Of a stretch of 21,581 bases of DNA, positions 14,127 through 21,046 are shown one piece after another. The DNA lies in the NCBI GenBank assembly GCA_003023165.1, contig PXSD01000176.1, forward strand, positions 1-21,581, given 5' to 3'. The notes under the pieces are model-generated. The model had not been told where the DNA came from, did not search any database, and was given only the letters and a program-made list of their open reading frames with translations. The DNA is from Halobacteriales archaeon QS_9_67_15 (GTDB lineage Archaea; Halobacteriota; Halobacteria; Halobacteriales; Haloarculaceae). Numbering within the stretch: the stretch's first letter is position 1; every line of letters starts with the position of its first letter. The position numbers and the translations under genes were made by a program.

Positions 14127-14494
14127 CAGTCGTCACCTCCTGTACTCGCGGCTTCGCCGCTAGTATTCGTGGCTCCGTCCGGAGCCACGCTCACGACGAC
14201 GTGGCTTTTCGTCTTCGAGAGCGGTCGACACTCTGCGATCGTGACAGTGTCGCCCTCGGCGAGGTCGAGACACTCGGGTGCGTGGGCCGGAACACGGCTC
14301 CGCCGTTTCATGAGGCGGTCGTATTTCGGCACCGGCACGTCGTACTCTCGCTCGACGACGACGGTCTTGTCCATGTCGGTCGACGCGACTGTGCCTTCGA
14401 GGGTCTGTCCGCGGACACTCAGCGTGCCGTGGAACGGGCAGTTCTCGTCATCACAGGTCGCGTCGGGTTCCTGTACGTTAAGTCCTAGCGCCAT
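14126..14494 (-). CDS. rps17: Small-subunit ribosomal protein uS17
   Basis: A 122-residue OB-fold protein that binds 16S rRNA early in assembly. The archaeal N-terminus with two cysteines (ATCDDENCPFHG) precedes the OB core GTVASTDMDKTVVVEREYDV and KYDRLMKRRSRVPAHAPECL, then GDTVTIAECRPLSKTKSHVV. The tail (TNTSGEAASTGGDD) is poorly conserved. Its first ten bases overlap the end of rnp1, the deepest overlap in the operon, which should couple the two tightly. Confidence 0.95.
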   Translation of the reverse strand: MALGLNVQEPDATCDDENCPFHGTLSVRGQTLEGTVASTDMDKTVVVEREYDVPVPKYDRLMKRRSRVPAHAPECLDLAEGDTVTIAECRPLSKTKSHVVVSVAPDGATNTSGEAASTGGDD

Positions 14495-14817
14495 TTGCTA
14501 TCACCGGATTTCTCCGTTCTGCGTGCAGGCCGGGCGACCAGCCTGCGTCCTTCGACCGTCACGAGCTCGCCCGACGCGAGCGTGAACTCGAAGGTCGTCC
14601 CCGCCTTGGGGACTGTCGCCACCCGGTCGGCCGTCGCGCCGGACTCCGTCCGGGTCTCGGCGAGACTGCGCCCCCCCCGCTCGATTCCCAGGGTCTCGGT
14701 CGTCTCCGCGACGACCGTCCCCTCGATACCGAGCAGGTCGGGGCTGGACCCCGCGCGAACGCGGGCGTCCAGTCCGACCAGTTCGTGTCGCGACAGCGTC
14801 TCGGGCGTCAGCGGCAT
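14485..14817 (-). CDS. rnp1: Ribonuclease P protein component 1 (Rnp1/Pop4 family)
   Basis: A 110-residue protein subunit of archaeal RNase P, which removes 5' leaders from pre-tRNAs. The start MPLTPETLSRHELVGLDARV follows GAGGAGGG, a good ribosome-binding site 7 bases upstream, and its ATG shares one base with the stop of a 20-codon micro-ORF. A GTG one codon earlier is the alternative start. The Sm-like beta barrel is seen in LLGIEGTVVAETTETLGIER, TVPKAGTTFEFTLASGELVT and VEGRRLVARPARRTEKSGD. Its place between uL29 and uS17 is standard in archaea and supports the call. Confidence 0.92.
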   Translation of the reverse strand: MPLTPETLSRHELVGLDARVRAGSSPDLLGIEGTVVAETTETLGIERGGRSLAETRTESGATADRVATVPKAGTTFEFTLASGELVTVEGRRLVARPARRTEKSGDSKWR

Positions 14818-14879
14818 CACTCGCCCTCCTCGAGGTCGCCCGCGTCGCGGCCGAGGCCGCTCGCTGTTTCGGCCCTCAT
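14817..14879 (-). CDS. Micro-ORF (20 codons) bridging uL29 and rnp1
   Basis: The only non-coding gap between uL29 and rnp1 is filled exactly by one short frame, MRAETASGLGRDAGDLEEGE. Its ATG overlaps the uL29 stop (ATGA) and its TGA overlaps the rnp1 start (TGATG). It also contains the rnp1 ribosome-binding site (codons for EEG). No known small ribosomal protein fits. It could be a real micro-protein, a device to carry terminating ribosomes to rnp1, or chance. The exact fit at both ends, repeated at the uL2-uS19 gap, is the argument for function. Confidence 0.35.
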   Translation of the reverse strand: MRAETASGLGRDAGDLEEGE

Positions 14880-15082
14880 TCGAGGTCCCCCTCTTCCCGC
14901 TGGATCGTCTTGATCCGCGCGATGGCCTTGCGGAGCTCCTTGATCCGACCCGGGTTCTCCGGGGCACCACCGGCCGCCTTGACGGCGCGGTCGTTCAGGA
15001 GTTCCGTCTCGAGCTCTTCGAGTTCCGCCTCGCGCTCTGCGGGCGTCATGTCACGGATCTCCTCGGCATAGAGGACAGTCAT
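14876..15082 (-). CDS. rpl29: Large-subunit ribosomal protein uL29
   Basis: A 68-residue, two-helix protein at the tunnel exit, where nascent-chain factors dock. The sequence MTVLYAEEIRDMTPAEREAE, LEELETELLNDRAVKAAGGA and RIKELRKAIARIKTIQREEG matches haloarchaeal uL29 throughout at normal length. Its ATG overlaps the uS3 stop by four bases, and its TGA overlaps the downstream micro-ORF. Confidence 0.95.
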   Translation of the reverse strand: MTVLYAEEIRDMTPAEREAELEELETELLNDRAVKAAGGAPENPGRIKELRKAIARIKTIQREEGDLE

Positions 15083-16059
15083 TCGTCGTCACCCTCCTCG
15101 TCCGCGTCGGCGTCGGCCTCGTCGGCGTCGTCTCGCGGCTCCGCCGCTCGACTGTCCGCGGAGCGCTGCTCCGCGCTATCTTCCATCTCATCCATGAGCG
15201 CTTCGGCCGCTTCCTCGGTCTCCTCGTCGAGTTCCTCGTCGACGGCCTCGTCGAGGTCCTCGAGCTCTTCTTCGATCTCCTCCTCGCCCTCGGGGACATC
15301 GACCTCGTCGACCTCCTCGGCGACCGCTTCGATGACCTCCTCGTCGACCTCGGCTCCGTCGTCGGTCTCTGGTTCGGTCACCGGCTCGCTCTCTTCGGGC
15401 TCGCCGTCGAGGAGCTCCTCGACGGACTCGTCGTCGACGTCGGCGACGTAGTCCTCGACCTCGACGTCCTCGTAGACCTCGAAGTCGTCGGGGAGTTCCG
15501 CGTCCGGCGGGATGATCTTGACCTGCACGCCGATGGTGCCGAGCTTCATGACCGCGGTGCCGACACCGTGGTCGACGATGTCCTCGGCGGGCTCACCGTT
15601 GTGCTTGATGTAGCCGCGGTTGAACTTCTCCACGCGCGAGCGGGCGCCCGTGACCTTCCCGGAGAGGACGATCTCGGCACCCTTCGCGCCCGCTTCCATG
15701 ATCCGGTCGATTGTCGTGTGACCGGCCTTGCGGAAGTACCAGCCGCGCTCCAAGGCGTTGGCGAGTCGGTCCGCGACGATGCGGGCGTTCAGGTCCGGCT
15801 CGTCGACTTCCTGGACGTCGACCTGCGGGTCTTCGAGGTCGAACTCCTCCTCCAGGGTCGTCGTGATCTTCCGGATGTTCTTCCCGCCCTTGCCGATGAC
15901 CATCCCGGGCTTCTCGGCCTTGAGGACGATCTGGGTCCCCATCGGGGTCTTGGCGACTTCCATGCCGCCGTAGCCCGCTCGACCGAGTTCGTCGCCGAAG
16001 AACTCGTCGATCTGGGTCCGCTGGAGCCCGTCTTCGATGAACTGCTGTTCGTCGGCCAT
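15079..16059 (-). CDS. rps3: Small-subunit ribosomal protein uS3 with long acidic tail
   Basis: A 326-residue protein at the mRNA entry tunnel. The N-terminal KH domain has the GXXG loop (MVIGKGGKNIRKITTTLEEE, GKGG at 56-59). The C-terminal domain includes ERGWYFRKAGHTTIDRIMEA, LSGKVTGARSRVEKFNRGYI and GTIGVQVKIIPPDAELPDDF. Residues ~200-326 are a Glu/Asp-rich disordered tail. Such tails are common in haloarchaeal uS3 but vary in length. It starts one base inside the uL22 stop (TAATG) and overlaps uL29 by four bases. Confidence 0.96.
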   Translation of the reverse strand: MADEQQFIEDGLQRTQIDEFFGDELGRAGYGGMEVAKTPMGTQIVLKAEKPGMVIGKGGKNIRKITTTLEEEFDLEDPQVDVQEVDEPDLNARIVADRLANALERGWYFRKAGHTTIDRIMEAGAKGAEIVLSGKVTGARSRVEKFNRGYIKHNGEPAEDIVDHGVGTAVMKLGTIGVQVKIIPPDAELPDDFEVYEDVEVEDYVADVDDESVEELLDGEPEESEPVTEPETDDGAEVDEEVIEAVAEEVDEVDVPEGEEEIEEELEDLDEAVDEELDEETEEAAEALMDEMEDSAEQRSADSRAAEPRDDADEADADADEEGDDE

Positions 16060-16529
16060 TACTCCTCGACCTCCTCGCGGCTCTCGAGGATGAGCTCGAC
16101 GTCCACCTGCGGGGAGTTCCAGGGGCTCGCACGACCCATCGCGCGGGGCTTGCGACCCTGGGACTCGCCGACCTTGTGGGCGGCGACGTGTTTGATCGCC
16201 ATCGCCTCGCCCTCGAAGCCCTGCTCGTCGGCGTTGCCGACCGCGTTCTCGAGCAGGTCGAGAAAGGCCTCGCTGGCCGTCTCGGGGTAGCGGCCGGCGT
16301 CCCAGCCGTCTAAGTCCTTTCGATGACCGACGCCCGAGTTGTGCTGTCGGAACGGGACCGACTGCTCCTCGGCGATGACCGCCTCGAGGTAGTCGACGGC
16401 CTCGGCGGCCGTCTTCCCCTTGATCTCGCGGGCGATGGCCTTGCTGTGCTTGTGGCTCATCTGACGCTCCCGGAGCATCGCTTTCGCCGTTGTGTCCGGG
16501 TCGACGTCGATTGAGTAGCTGATTCCCAT
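16059..16529 (-). CDS. rpl22: Large-subunit ribosomal protein uL22
   Basis: A 156-residue protein whose beta hairpin lines the nascent-peptide tunnel. The family pattern is clear: MGISYSIDVDPDTTAKAMLR, ERQMSHKHSKAIAREIKGKT, LENAVGNADEQGFEGEAMAI and HKVGESQGRKPRAMGRASPW. The last of these is the hairpin that reaches the tunnel. The start lies one base after the uS19 stop (TAA-C-ATG), and the TAA shares one base with the uS3 ATG. Confidence 0.96.
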   Translation of the reverse strand: MGISYSIDVDPDTTAKAMLRERQMSHKHSKAIAREIKGKTAAEAVDYLEAVIAEEQSVPFRQHNSGVGHRKDLDGWDAGRYPETASEAFLDLLENAVGNADEQGFEGEAMAIKHVAAHKVGESQGRKPRAMGRASPWNSPQVDVELILESREEVEE

Positions 16530-16530
16530 G

Positions 16531-16953
16531 TTATTTGAGCGGTACGAACTTCGAGGAGCGCGTGGCTCCGATCCCGGCCTGTCCGTGTTCGACCGAGGTC
16601 CGTGTCAGCTGGAACTCGCCCAGGTAGTGCCCGAGCATCTCCGGCTCGACCTCGACGCGCTCGAAGCTCTGACCGGTGTAGACCGCGAACGTGAGCCCGA
16701 CCATCTCCGGGACGACCGGCATGTCCCGCAGGTGCGTCCGGATCGGGTCGTTCGCCGTCTCCTCTTCGCCGGCTTCGCGCGCCTCGTCGAGCAGCTTCTG
16801 CTTCTCGACCGAGAGGCCACGCGTGATACTTCGCCGCTGTCGAGCGGGGAGCAGTTCCGCGACGTCTTCGAGGTCCATGTCCTGCAGTTCCTCGAGCGTG
16901 TGACCACGGTAGGTGAACTCACCTTCGTGGCCGATCTGGTATTCCGAACTCAT
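16531..16953 (-). CDS. rps19: Small-subunit ribosomal protein uS19
   Basis: A 140-residue archaeal-type uS19 in the small-subunit head. Conserved blocks are FTYRGHTLEELQDMDLEDVA, LLPARQRRSITRGLSVEKQK and IRTHLRDMPVVPEMVGLTFA, plus the C-terminal GEFQLTRTSVEHGQAGIGAT. GAGGTGA lies 7 bases before the ATG and matches the 16S anti-Shine-Dalgarno well. It lies inside a 21-codon micro-ORF whose stop overlaps this start (ATGA). Confidence 0.96.
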   Translation of the reverse strand: MSSEYQIGHEGEFTYRGHTLEELQDMDLEDVAELLPARQRRSITRGLSVEKQKLLDEAREAGEEETANDPIRTHLRDMPVVPEMVGLTFAVYTGQSFERVEVEPEMLGHYLGEFQLTRTSVEHGQAGIGATRSSKFVPLK

Positions 16954-17015
16954 TCGTGTTCACCTCTGGTGAGACTCATGAGGTCCTCACGCACGAAGCG
17001 TGTGACGGAACTCAT
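16950..17015 (-). CDS. Micro-ORF (21 codons) bridging uL2 and uS19
   Basis: This short frame begins MSSVTRFVREDLMSLTRG and ends EHE. Its ATG overlaps the uL2 stop (ATGA), its TGA overlaps the uS19 start (ATGA), and GAGGTG lies 7 bases before its ATG, although that sequence also encodes conserved uL2 residues. The uS19 ribosome-binding site lies within its last codons. The octamer CTCATGAG occurs at both 17011-17018 and 16975-16982, each with an in-frame ATG for this ORF. Start-to-next-start distance is 62 bases, the same as in the uL29-rnp1 micro-ORF. Protein expression is not shown. Confidence 0.4.
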   Translation of the reverse strand: MSSVTRFVREDLMSLTRGEHE

Positions 17016-17779
17016 GAGTTCCCACCTCGGCCCGTGCGGCGCGAGGAGATGTCCCCGACTTTCCGGCCCGGCGGGGCGTCCCGCGAGACCGACTTCGGCT
17101 TGCCGGGGTGTTGGCGACCGCCCCCACCGAAGGGGTGGTCGACCGCGTTCATGGCCACACCGCGAACGGTGGGCCACTTCGTGCCGCGCGCTTTCATCTT
17201 GTGGTGTTTGTTGCCGGCCTTGACCATCGGCTTCTCCGTGCGGCCACCGCCGGCCACGACGCCGATCGTCGCTCGACACTCGGGGTCGAGACGCTTCATC
17301 TCGCCCGAGGGCAGCTTCACGACCGCGACCTTGCGGTCGTGGGTGAGCAGCTGGGCGTTGACGCCCGACGCTCGGGCGAACTTCCCGCCGTCACCGGGGT
17401 TGGCCTCGACGTTGCACACCGGGACGCCTTCCGGGATCTCCGCGAGCGGAAGCGTGTTCCCGGGCGCGATCTCTGCGCTGACGCCGACCTGGATGCGGTC
17501 GCCGACGCCGATGCCTTCCGGCGCGAGGACGAGCCGCTGGTCGCCGTCGCCGGACTGCGTCCGGCTGCCCGAGGAACGGGGCCCCTTGCTGTCCTCGAAC
17601 TCGACGGCCGCGACGGGCGCCGAGCGGGCCGGGTCGTGTTCGATGTCCACGACCGTCCCGTCGATCACGTCGCCGTCTTCGACCGTGCGGTGTGAGAGCT
17701 CCGCCTTGTAGCGGTGCGACGGCGCTCGGAACGTCGACGTCCCGCGCCCGCGTCGCTGCCCCTGGATTCGTCGTCCCAT
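17012..17779 (-). CDS. rpl2: Large-subunit ribosomal protein uL2
   Basis: A 255-residue protein required for subunit joining and peptidyl-transferase-centre structure. The N-terminus MGRRIQGQRRGRGTSTFRAP and the C-terminal GNKHHKMKARGTKWPTVRGV, then AMNAVDHPFGGGGRQHPGKP, are the archaeal signatures. Relative to the ~240-residue Haloarcula protein as I recall it, about 15 extra residues (SKGPRSSGSRTQSGD, residues 64-78) sit in an otherwise conserved loop. The start is 2 bases after uL23, and the stop overlaps a micro-ORF start. Confidence 0.96.
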   Translation of the reverse strand: MGRRIQGQRRGRGTSTFRAPSHRYKAELSHRTVEDGDVIDGTVVDIEHDPARSAPVAAVEFEDSKGPRSSGSRTQSGDGDQRLVLAPEGIGVGDRIQVGVSAEIAPGNTLPLAEIPEGVPVCNVEANPGDGGKFARASGVNAQLLTHDRKVAVVKLPSGEMKRLDPECRATIGVVAGGGRTEKPMVKAGNKHHKMKARGTKWPTVRGVAMNAVDHPFGGGGRQHPGKPKSVSRDAPPGRKVGDISSRRTGRGGNS

Positions 17780-17781
17780 CG

Positions 17782-18036
17782 TTAGAACACCCCGATCCGC
17801 GAGGCCACGTCCTCGGCCTCGTCGTCTTCTGAGAGTGTGACGTACGCTTTCTTCTCGCCGTCGGGTCGGACCTGCGTCGTCACGTCGACGACGGTCACGT
17901 CGAACTGTTCGGAGACCGCGTCCGCGACCTCCGACTTGTTCGCGCTCCCGTCGACGACGAACTGGAGCTTGTTCTGGAAGTCCAGGTCGTCCATCGCCTT
18001 CTCCGTCATCGTCGGGTGCTTGATGACGCCAGTCAT
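17782..18036 (-). CDS. rpl23: Large-subunit ribosomal protein uL23
   Basis: An 84-residue protein at the tunnel exit and a docking site for SRP. It matches the archaeal family end to end: MTGVIKHPTMTEKAMDDLDF, QNKLQFVVDGSANKSEVADA, VVDVTTQVRPDGEKKAYVTL and EDVASRIGVF. Its ATG overlaps the uL4 stop by four bases. Confidence 0.96.
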   Translation of the reverse strand: MTGVIKHPTMTEKAMDDLDFQNKLQFVVDGSANKSEVADAVSEQFDVTVVDVTTQVRPDGEKKAYVTLSEDDEAEDVASRIGVF

Positions 18037-18776
18037 CGCTCGGCCACCTCCTCGACGGCGGACTCGGTCCAGACCGTGAGGCGTCCGGCTTCGCCGCCGG
18101 GTGCCAGGTCTTCCGCGTTGACCTCGCGTGCGGTCGTTACGTCCGCGCCCGCGAGGTTGCGAGCGGCCTTCGACGGCTCCTCGCTCGTCACGAAGAGCAC
18201 GGAGGTCGCGCGGTCGTACTTCCGTCCGCGGGTCGTCCCGCGACCGGCTCGGACCGTCGCTTCCTCGGCGCGCTCGATGTCGTCCTCGATGCCGAGCGTC
18301 TCCAGCACGCCGACGACCTCCTGGGTCTTCACGAGGTCCTCGAAGTCGTCGGAGACGACCAGCGGGAGCACGACGTCGTCCGCGAACTCGTGACCGCGCT
18401 CCTCGACGATGTCTCCGTCCGCGGTGGCCGCAATGGCCGAGCGGACGGCGAGCTTGCGCTCTTTCGTGTTGATGTCGAGACCGCGGTCTTTCTCTTCTTT
18501 CGGCGGGTGTGCACGGCGACCGCCGACGGTCTGGGGAACGCGTGCTCCCTGACCGTTCTCCCGGGGCACGTGAGCCATTCCGCGGCCGCTGCCCTGAGAC
18601 TCGGCGGGCGTGCGCATCCCGGCGTAGTCGTCGCTGCCGTAGTCCTGCTTTCGGTTGGCCTGTGCGGCTTGGACGGCCCGCCGGACCACGTCCGGTCGGT
18701 AGGCCGTCTCGAAGACCTCCGGGAGCTCGATGCTCCCGGTGTCGTCGCCGTCAAGGTCCAGTACTGTCGTTTCCAT
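18033..18776 (-). CDS. rpl4: Large-subunit ribosomal protein uL4
   Basis: A 247-residue protein whose extended loop reaches the nascent-chain tunnel. That loop is visible in GMRTPAESQGSGRGMAHVPR and NGQGARVPQTVGGRRAHPPK. The globular part contains KEEKDRGLDINTKERKLAVR, TLGIEDDIERAEEATVRAGR and GTTRGRKYDRATSVLFVTSE. GGAGG lies 8 bases before the ATG, and the uL3 stop is 3 bases upstream. In some archaea uL4 or uL1 regulate their own operons, but I see no evidence for that here. Confidence 0.96.
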   Translation of the reverse strand: METTVLDLDGDDTGSIELPEVFETAYRPDVVRRAVQAAQANRKQDYGSDDYAGMRTPAESQGSGRGMAHVPRENGQGARVPQTVGGRRAHPPKEEKDRGLDINTKERKLAVRSAIAATADGDIVEERGHEFADDVVLPLVVSDDFEDLVKTQEVVGVLETLGIEDDIERAEEATVRAGRGTTRGRKYDRATSVLFVTSEEPSKAARNLAGADVTTAREVNAEDLAPGGEAGRLTVWTESAVEEVAER

Positions 18777-18779
18777 ACG

Positions 18780-19829
18780 TTAGTCCTCCTGGGATGTCGC
18801 AGCTCGGCCTCGACCGCCCTGGTTGGACTGGGTCGAGACGTACCGGACCTCGGGGTCGAGGCGCGGCTGGTCGTTGGGTCGGACGGCCGGTCGGAGGCGC
18901 ACGACGCGCTGGTTCGGACCAGGCACCGAGCCCTTGACGAGCGTGTACGGCCCGTCGACCTCGCCGTAGTTGACGAAGCCGCCCTCGACGGTCGGCTCGT
19001 CGCCGTCGCCGATGTCGATGAGTCGTTTGTTGAGTTCCGTGCGCTGGTGGTAGCCGGTCTGTCCCTGCTGGGGGACCGTCGAGCGCACTCGCGAGGGGTT
19101 CCACGGACCGAGGTTGCCGATACGTCGTCGCCACCCCTGGCGGGCGTGCTTGCCCTTCCGCTTCTGGACGCCCCACCGCTTGACGGGGCCCTGCGTCCCT
19201 TTGCCCTTCGTGACTGCGGCCACGTCGGCGTACTCGCCGGCGCGGAACACGTCGTTCATGGCGTGCTCGCCGCCGTCGGCGACGAGGTCGAGCCCGAAGT
19301 CGAGGCGGTCCGCGAGGGAGCCGCCGCCGACTCGGGTCTCCATGACATCGGGCTTCTTGCGCGGGACGGCCGGAACCTCTGTCGGGACGGTATGCGTAAT
19401 GACGCGTACGTCACCGAGGTCGCCGGCGTCGTGTGCTTCGCGGATCTGTTCCTCTGGGGCCTCAGCGTCGTGCTCCTCGGGGACGTCGAGGGCTCGGTCG
19501 AGTTCCTCGTGGAACTCGTCGGCCCACACTTCCGTGAGGGGACGCTGGCCGTACGGCGTGTCTTCGTAGGCTCGGAGCGCGACTGCGCGCATCGGCGGCG
19601 TCTCGACGACCGTCACGGGGACGGTCTCCTCCATCCCCTCGCGGGGGGAGTCGGGCTCGTCGTTGATCAGCGTGACGTGCGTCATGCCGGCCTTGTATCC
19701 GGCGAAGCCCTGGAGACCCGGCTGGCCCTCGTCGTCGGGCCACGAGTTGAAGCGCGGAGTCTCACTGGCCGCTCGCGTACGCGGGCCGAAGCCCAGCGAG
19801 CCTTTGCGTGGTCTGTGCTTTCCTGGCAT
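18780..19829 (-). CDS. rpl3: Large-subunit ribosomal protein uL3
   Basis: A 349-residue archaeal uL3 that reaches the peptidyl-transferase region and starts 50S assembly. Conserved blocks are MPGKHRPRKGSLGFGPRTRA, GLQGFAGYKAGMTHVTLIND, VTKGKGTQGPVKRWGVQKRK, GKHARQGWRRRIGNLGPWNP and GQTGYHQRTELNKRLIDIGD. A strong ribosome-binding site (GGAGG, 8 bases before the ATG) overlaps the end of the methyltransferase gene, whose stop is 5 bases upstream. That makes the methyltransferase the first gene of the same operon. Confidence 0.97.
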   Translation of the reverse strand: MPGKHRPRKGSLGFGPRTRAASETPRFNSWPDDEGQPGLQGFAGYKAGMTHVTLINDEPDSPREGMEETVPVTVVETPPMRAVALRAYEDTPYGQRPLTEVWADEFHEELDRALDVPEEHDAEAPEEQIREAHDAGDLGDVRVITHTVPTEVPAVPRKKPDVMETRVGGGSLADRLDFGLDLVADGGEHAMNDVFRAGEYADVAAVTKGKGTQGPVKRWGVQKRKGKHARQGWRRRIGNLGPWNPSRVRSTVPQQGQTGYHQRTELNKRLIDIGDGDEPTVEGGFVNYGEVDGPYTLVKGSVPGPNQRVVRLRPAVRPNDQPRLDPEVRYVSTQSNQGGRGRAATSQED

Positions 19830-19834
19830 CTGTC

Positions 19835-20740
19835 TTACCTCCTCAGCGTGAGGGGAGCGAGCGTGGCGAACACCGCTTCTTCCGTCCGCACGACCTCGCT
19901 TCCCTGATCTGGAACCGTATTCAGCCAGAGGTCGAACCGTTCGTCGCCTGTCTCCGTCGCGACGGTGTCCGGGTCCTCGTCGAGGATGGCGGGCAGCCCC
20001 CGCTCTGGCGCGCCGAAGGCGACCGTCAGGTCGCCGGTGTGCGCCACCTCGTCGTCGGATGCGTCAGATGCGTCGGACCCGCTCGGTCCGTCGCCGCCGC
20101 CATCGCCGTCACGAAGCCGTGCGATTAGCTGGTCGAGCTCCGTGACGGTCAGCTCCTCGCCGTAGCGAGAGGCCGCGATGGTCAGCCCGGCGTCGGGCCG
20201 CGCGAGTGCGTCGTCGATCTCGGCCGAGTCGACGACGAACCCTGCCGCGGGCTCGTCGACGAGTTTCGCCCGAACCGGTCGTCGCGAAGAGACCCTGACG
20301 GAGACGCGCTCTCCCTCCCCGACCGCCATTCCGGAGGGGACGGGGAGGGAGACTGGGTGTTGCAAGCCGCAATTGACCCGTACGCGTCCATCAGCACCGA
20401 CCTCGGTCACGATTCCCTGTCTTAACGACCCCGATTCGTCAGAACCGGAGCCGGTCCGTGAACGCACGCGGAGCGCCGGCAGGACACCCGCGTACTCTAA
20501 TTCGTCCCGCCTGTCCCATACCTCCTTTCGGAGGGAGGGGGGTGTGGCGGCGTACCGCAACACCGTTTCGACGAATCCGGAACCCCGCTTCTCGACCCCA
20601 GACGGGTCGTCGTAGACCGTGAGACGGTCAACCCGGAAGACCGTGGCCGCGCGGGCCACGTATCCGACTTTGCGAGTCGCCTCGCGTTTGTCTTCGGCCT
20701 CCCGGGTGAGGGACGCCGGCACGAGCACGTTGGTCGTCAT
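19835..20740 (-). CDS. SPOUT-class RNA methyltransferase (COG2106/C9orf114-like)
   Basis: A 301-residue member of the archaeal family usually encoded just upstream of uL3, annotated elsewhere as a putative RNA (uridine-N3) methyltransferase. The N-terminal half has MTTNVLVPASLTREAEDKRE and KVGYVARAATVFRVDRLTVY. Residues ~92-160 fit an inserted OB-like domain (LRQGIVTEVGADGRVRVNCG). The C-terminal knot carries LTVAFGAPERGLPAIL (238-253) and LNTVPDQGSEVVRTEEAVFA (273-292), the cofactor-binding trefoil. A Gly/Asp/Ser stretch (211-231) interrupts the C-domain, as in other halophiles. The start at 20740 is chosen over an upstream ATG at 20797 that lies at the TATA box. Target RNA is unknown; co-transcription with ribosomal proteins suggests rRNA. 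Confidence 0.88.
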   Translation of the reverse strand: MTTNVLVPASLTREAEDKREATRKVGYVARAATVFRVDRLTVYDDPSGVEKRGSGFVETVLRYAATPPSLRKEVWDRRDELEYAGVLPALRVRSRTGSGSDESGSLRQGIVTEVGADGRVRVNCGLQHPVSLPVPSGMAVGEGERVSVRVSSRRPVRAKLVDEPAAGFVVDSAEIDDALARPDAGLTIAASRYGEELTVTELDQLIARLRDGDGGGDGPSGSDASDASDDEVAHTGDLTVAFGAPERGLPAILDEDPDTVATETGDERFDLWLNTVPDQGSEVVRTEEAVFATLAPLTLRR

Positions 20741-20797
20741 GCCGTGACGCTTCCACGCCACGCCACTAGACTGTGCCGATACATCCCCAGTCCACAC

Positions 20798-20806
20798 TTA
20801 AAAAAA
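20798..20806 (-). promoter_or_regulatory. Promoter (TATA box) of the S10-spc superoperon
   Basis: On the minus strand GCTTTTTTTAAGTG contains TTTTTTTAA (20806-20798), the strongest TATA-like element in the window. Transcription should start about 26 bases downstream, giving a leader of roughly 35-40 bases before the methyltransferase ATG at 20740. The gap 20741-21045 (about 305 bases) otherwise holds no gene I can support. It contains a palindrome, CATGGCCATG, at about 20839-20848 and the 82-bp dyad at its far end. Confidence 0.65.
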
Positions 20807-20964
20807 GCGCGCTTCACGGGCGCGGAGGAGAGGCCTTCACATGGCCATGGTTCACACATACACGGGTCGCGGTATCGCAGTACTGGCGGGGTAGTTCTCA
20901 CGTGGTTCCGCACTGGTGAAAGGCGTGCCCTCCGGCCTCGTCTGTCGCCGGGTGCGGATCGGTC

Positions 20965-21046
20965 ATAGTGATTATTGTAGATTATTTCCGGATTGCGCCG
21001 ACCCCGGAGTCGGCGCGTACCGGTAAATCGCTACAATAATCACTAT
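20965..21046. repeat. 82-bp nested dyad element (MITE-like or bidirectional hairpin)
   Basis: Outer arms ATAGTGATTATTGTAG (20965-20980) and CTACAATAATCACTAT (21031-21046) are a perfect 16-bp inverted repeat. Inner arms GCGCCGAC (20995-21002) and GTCGGCGC (21009-21016) are a perfect 8-bp inverted repeat around CCCGGA, and both share the same centre (21005.5). Between them CCGG pairs with CCGG in an imperfect section. The right end abuts the stop codon of the zinc-finger gene, and the arm reads TGA TAG TGA in that frame. AT-rich terminal arms around a GC-rich core suggest a small non-autonomous mobile element or a convergent terminator. I see no second copy in this window. Confidence 0.7.
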
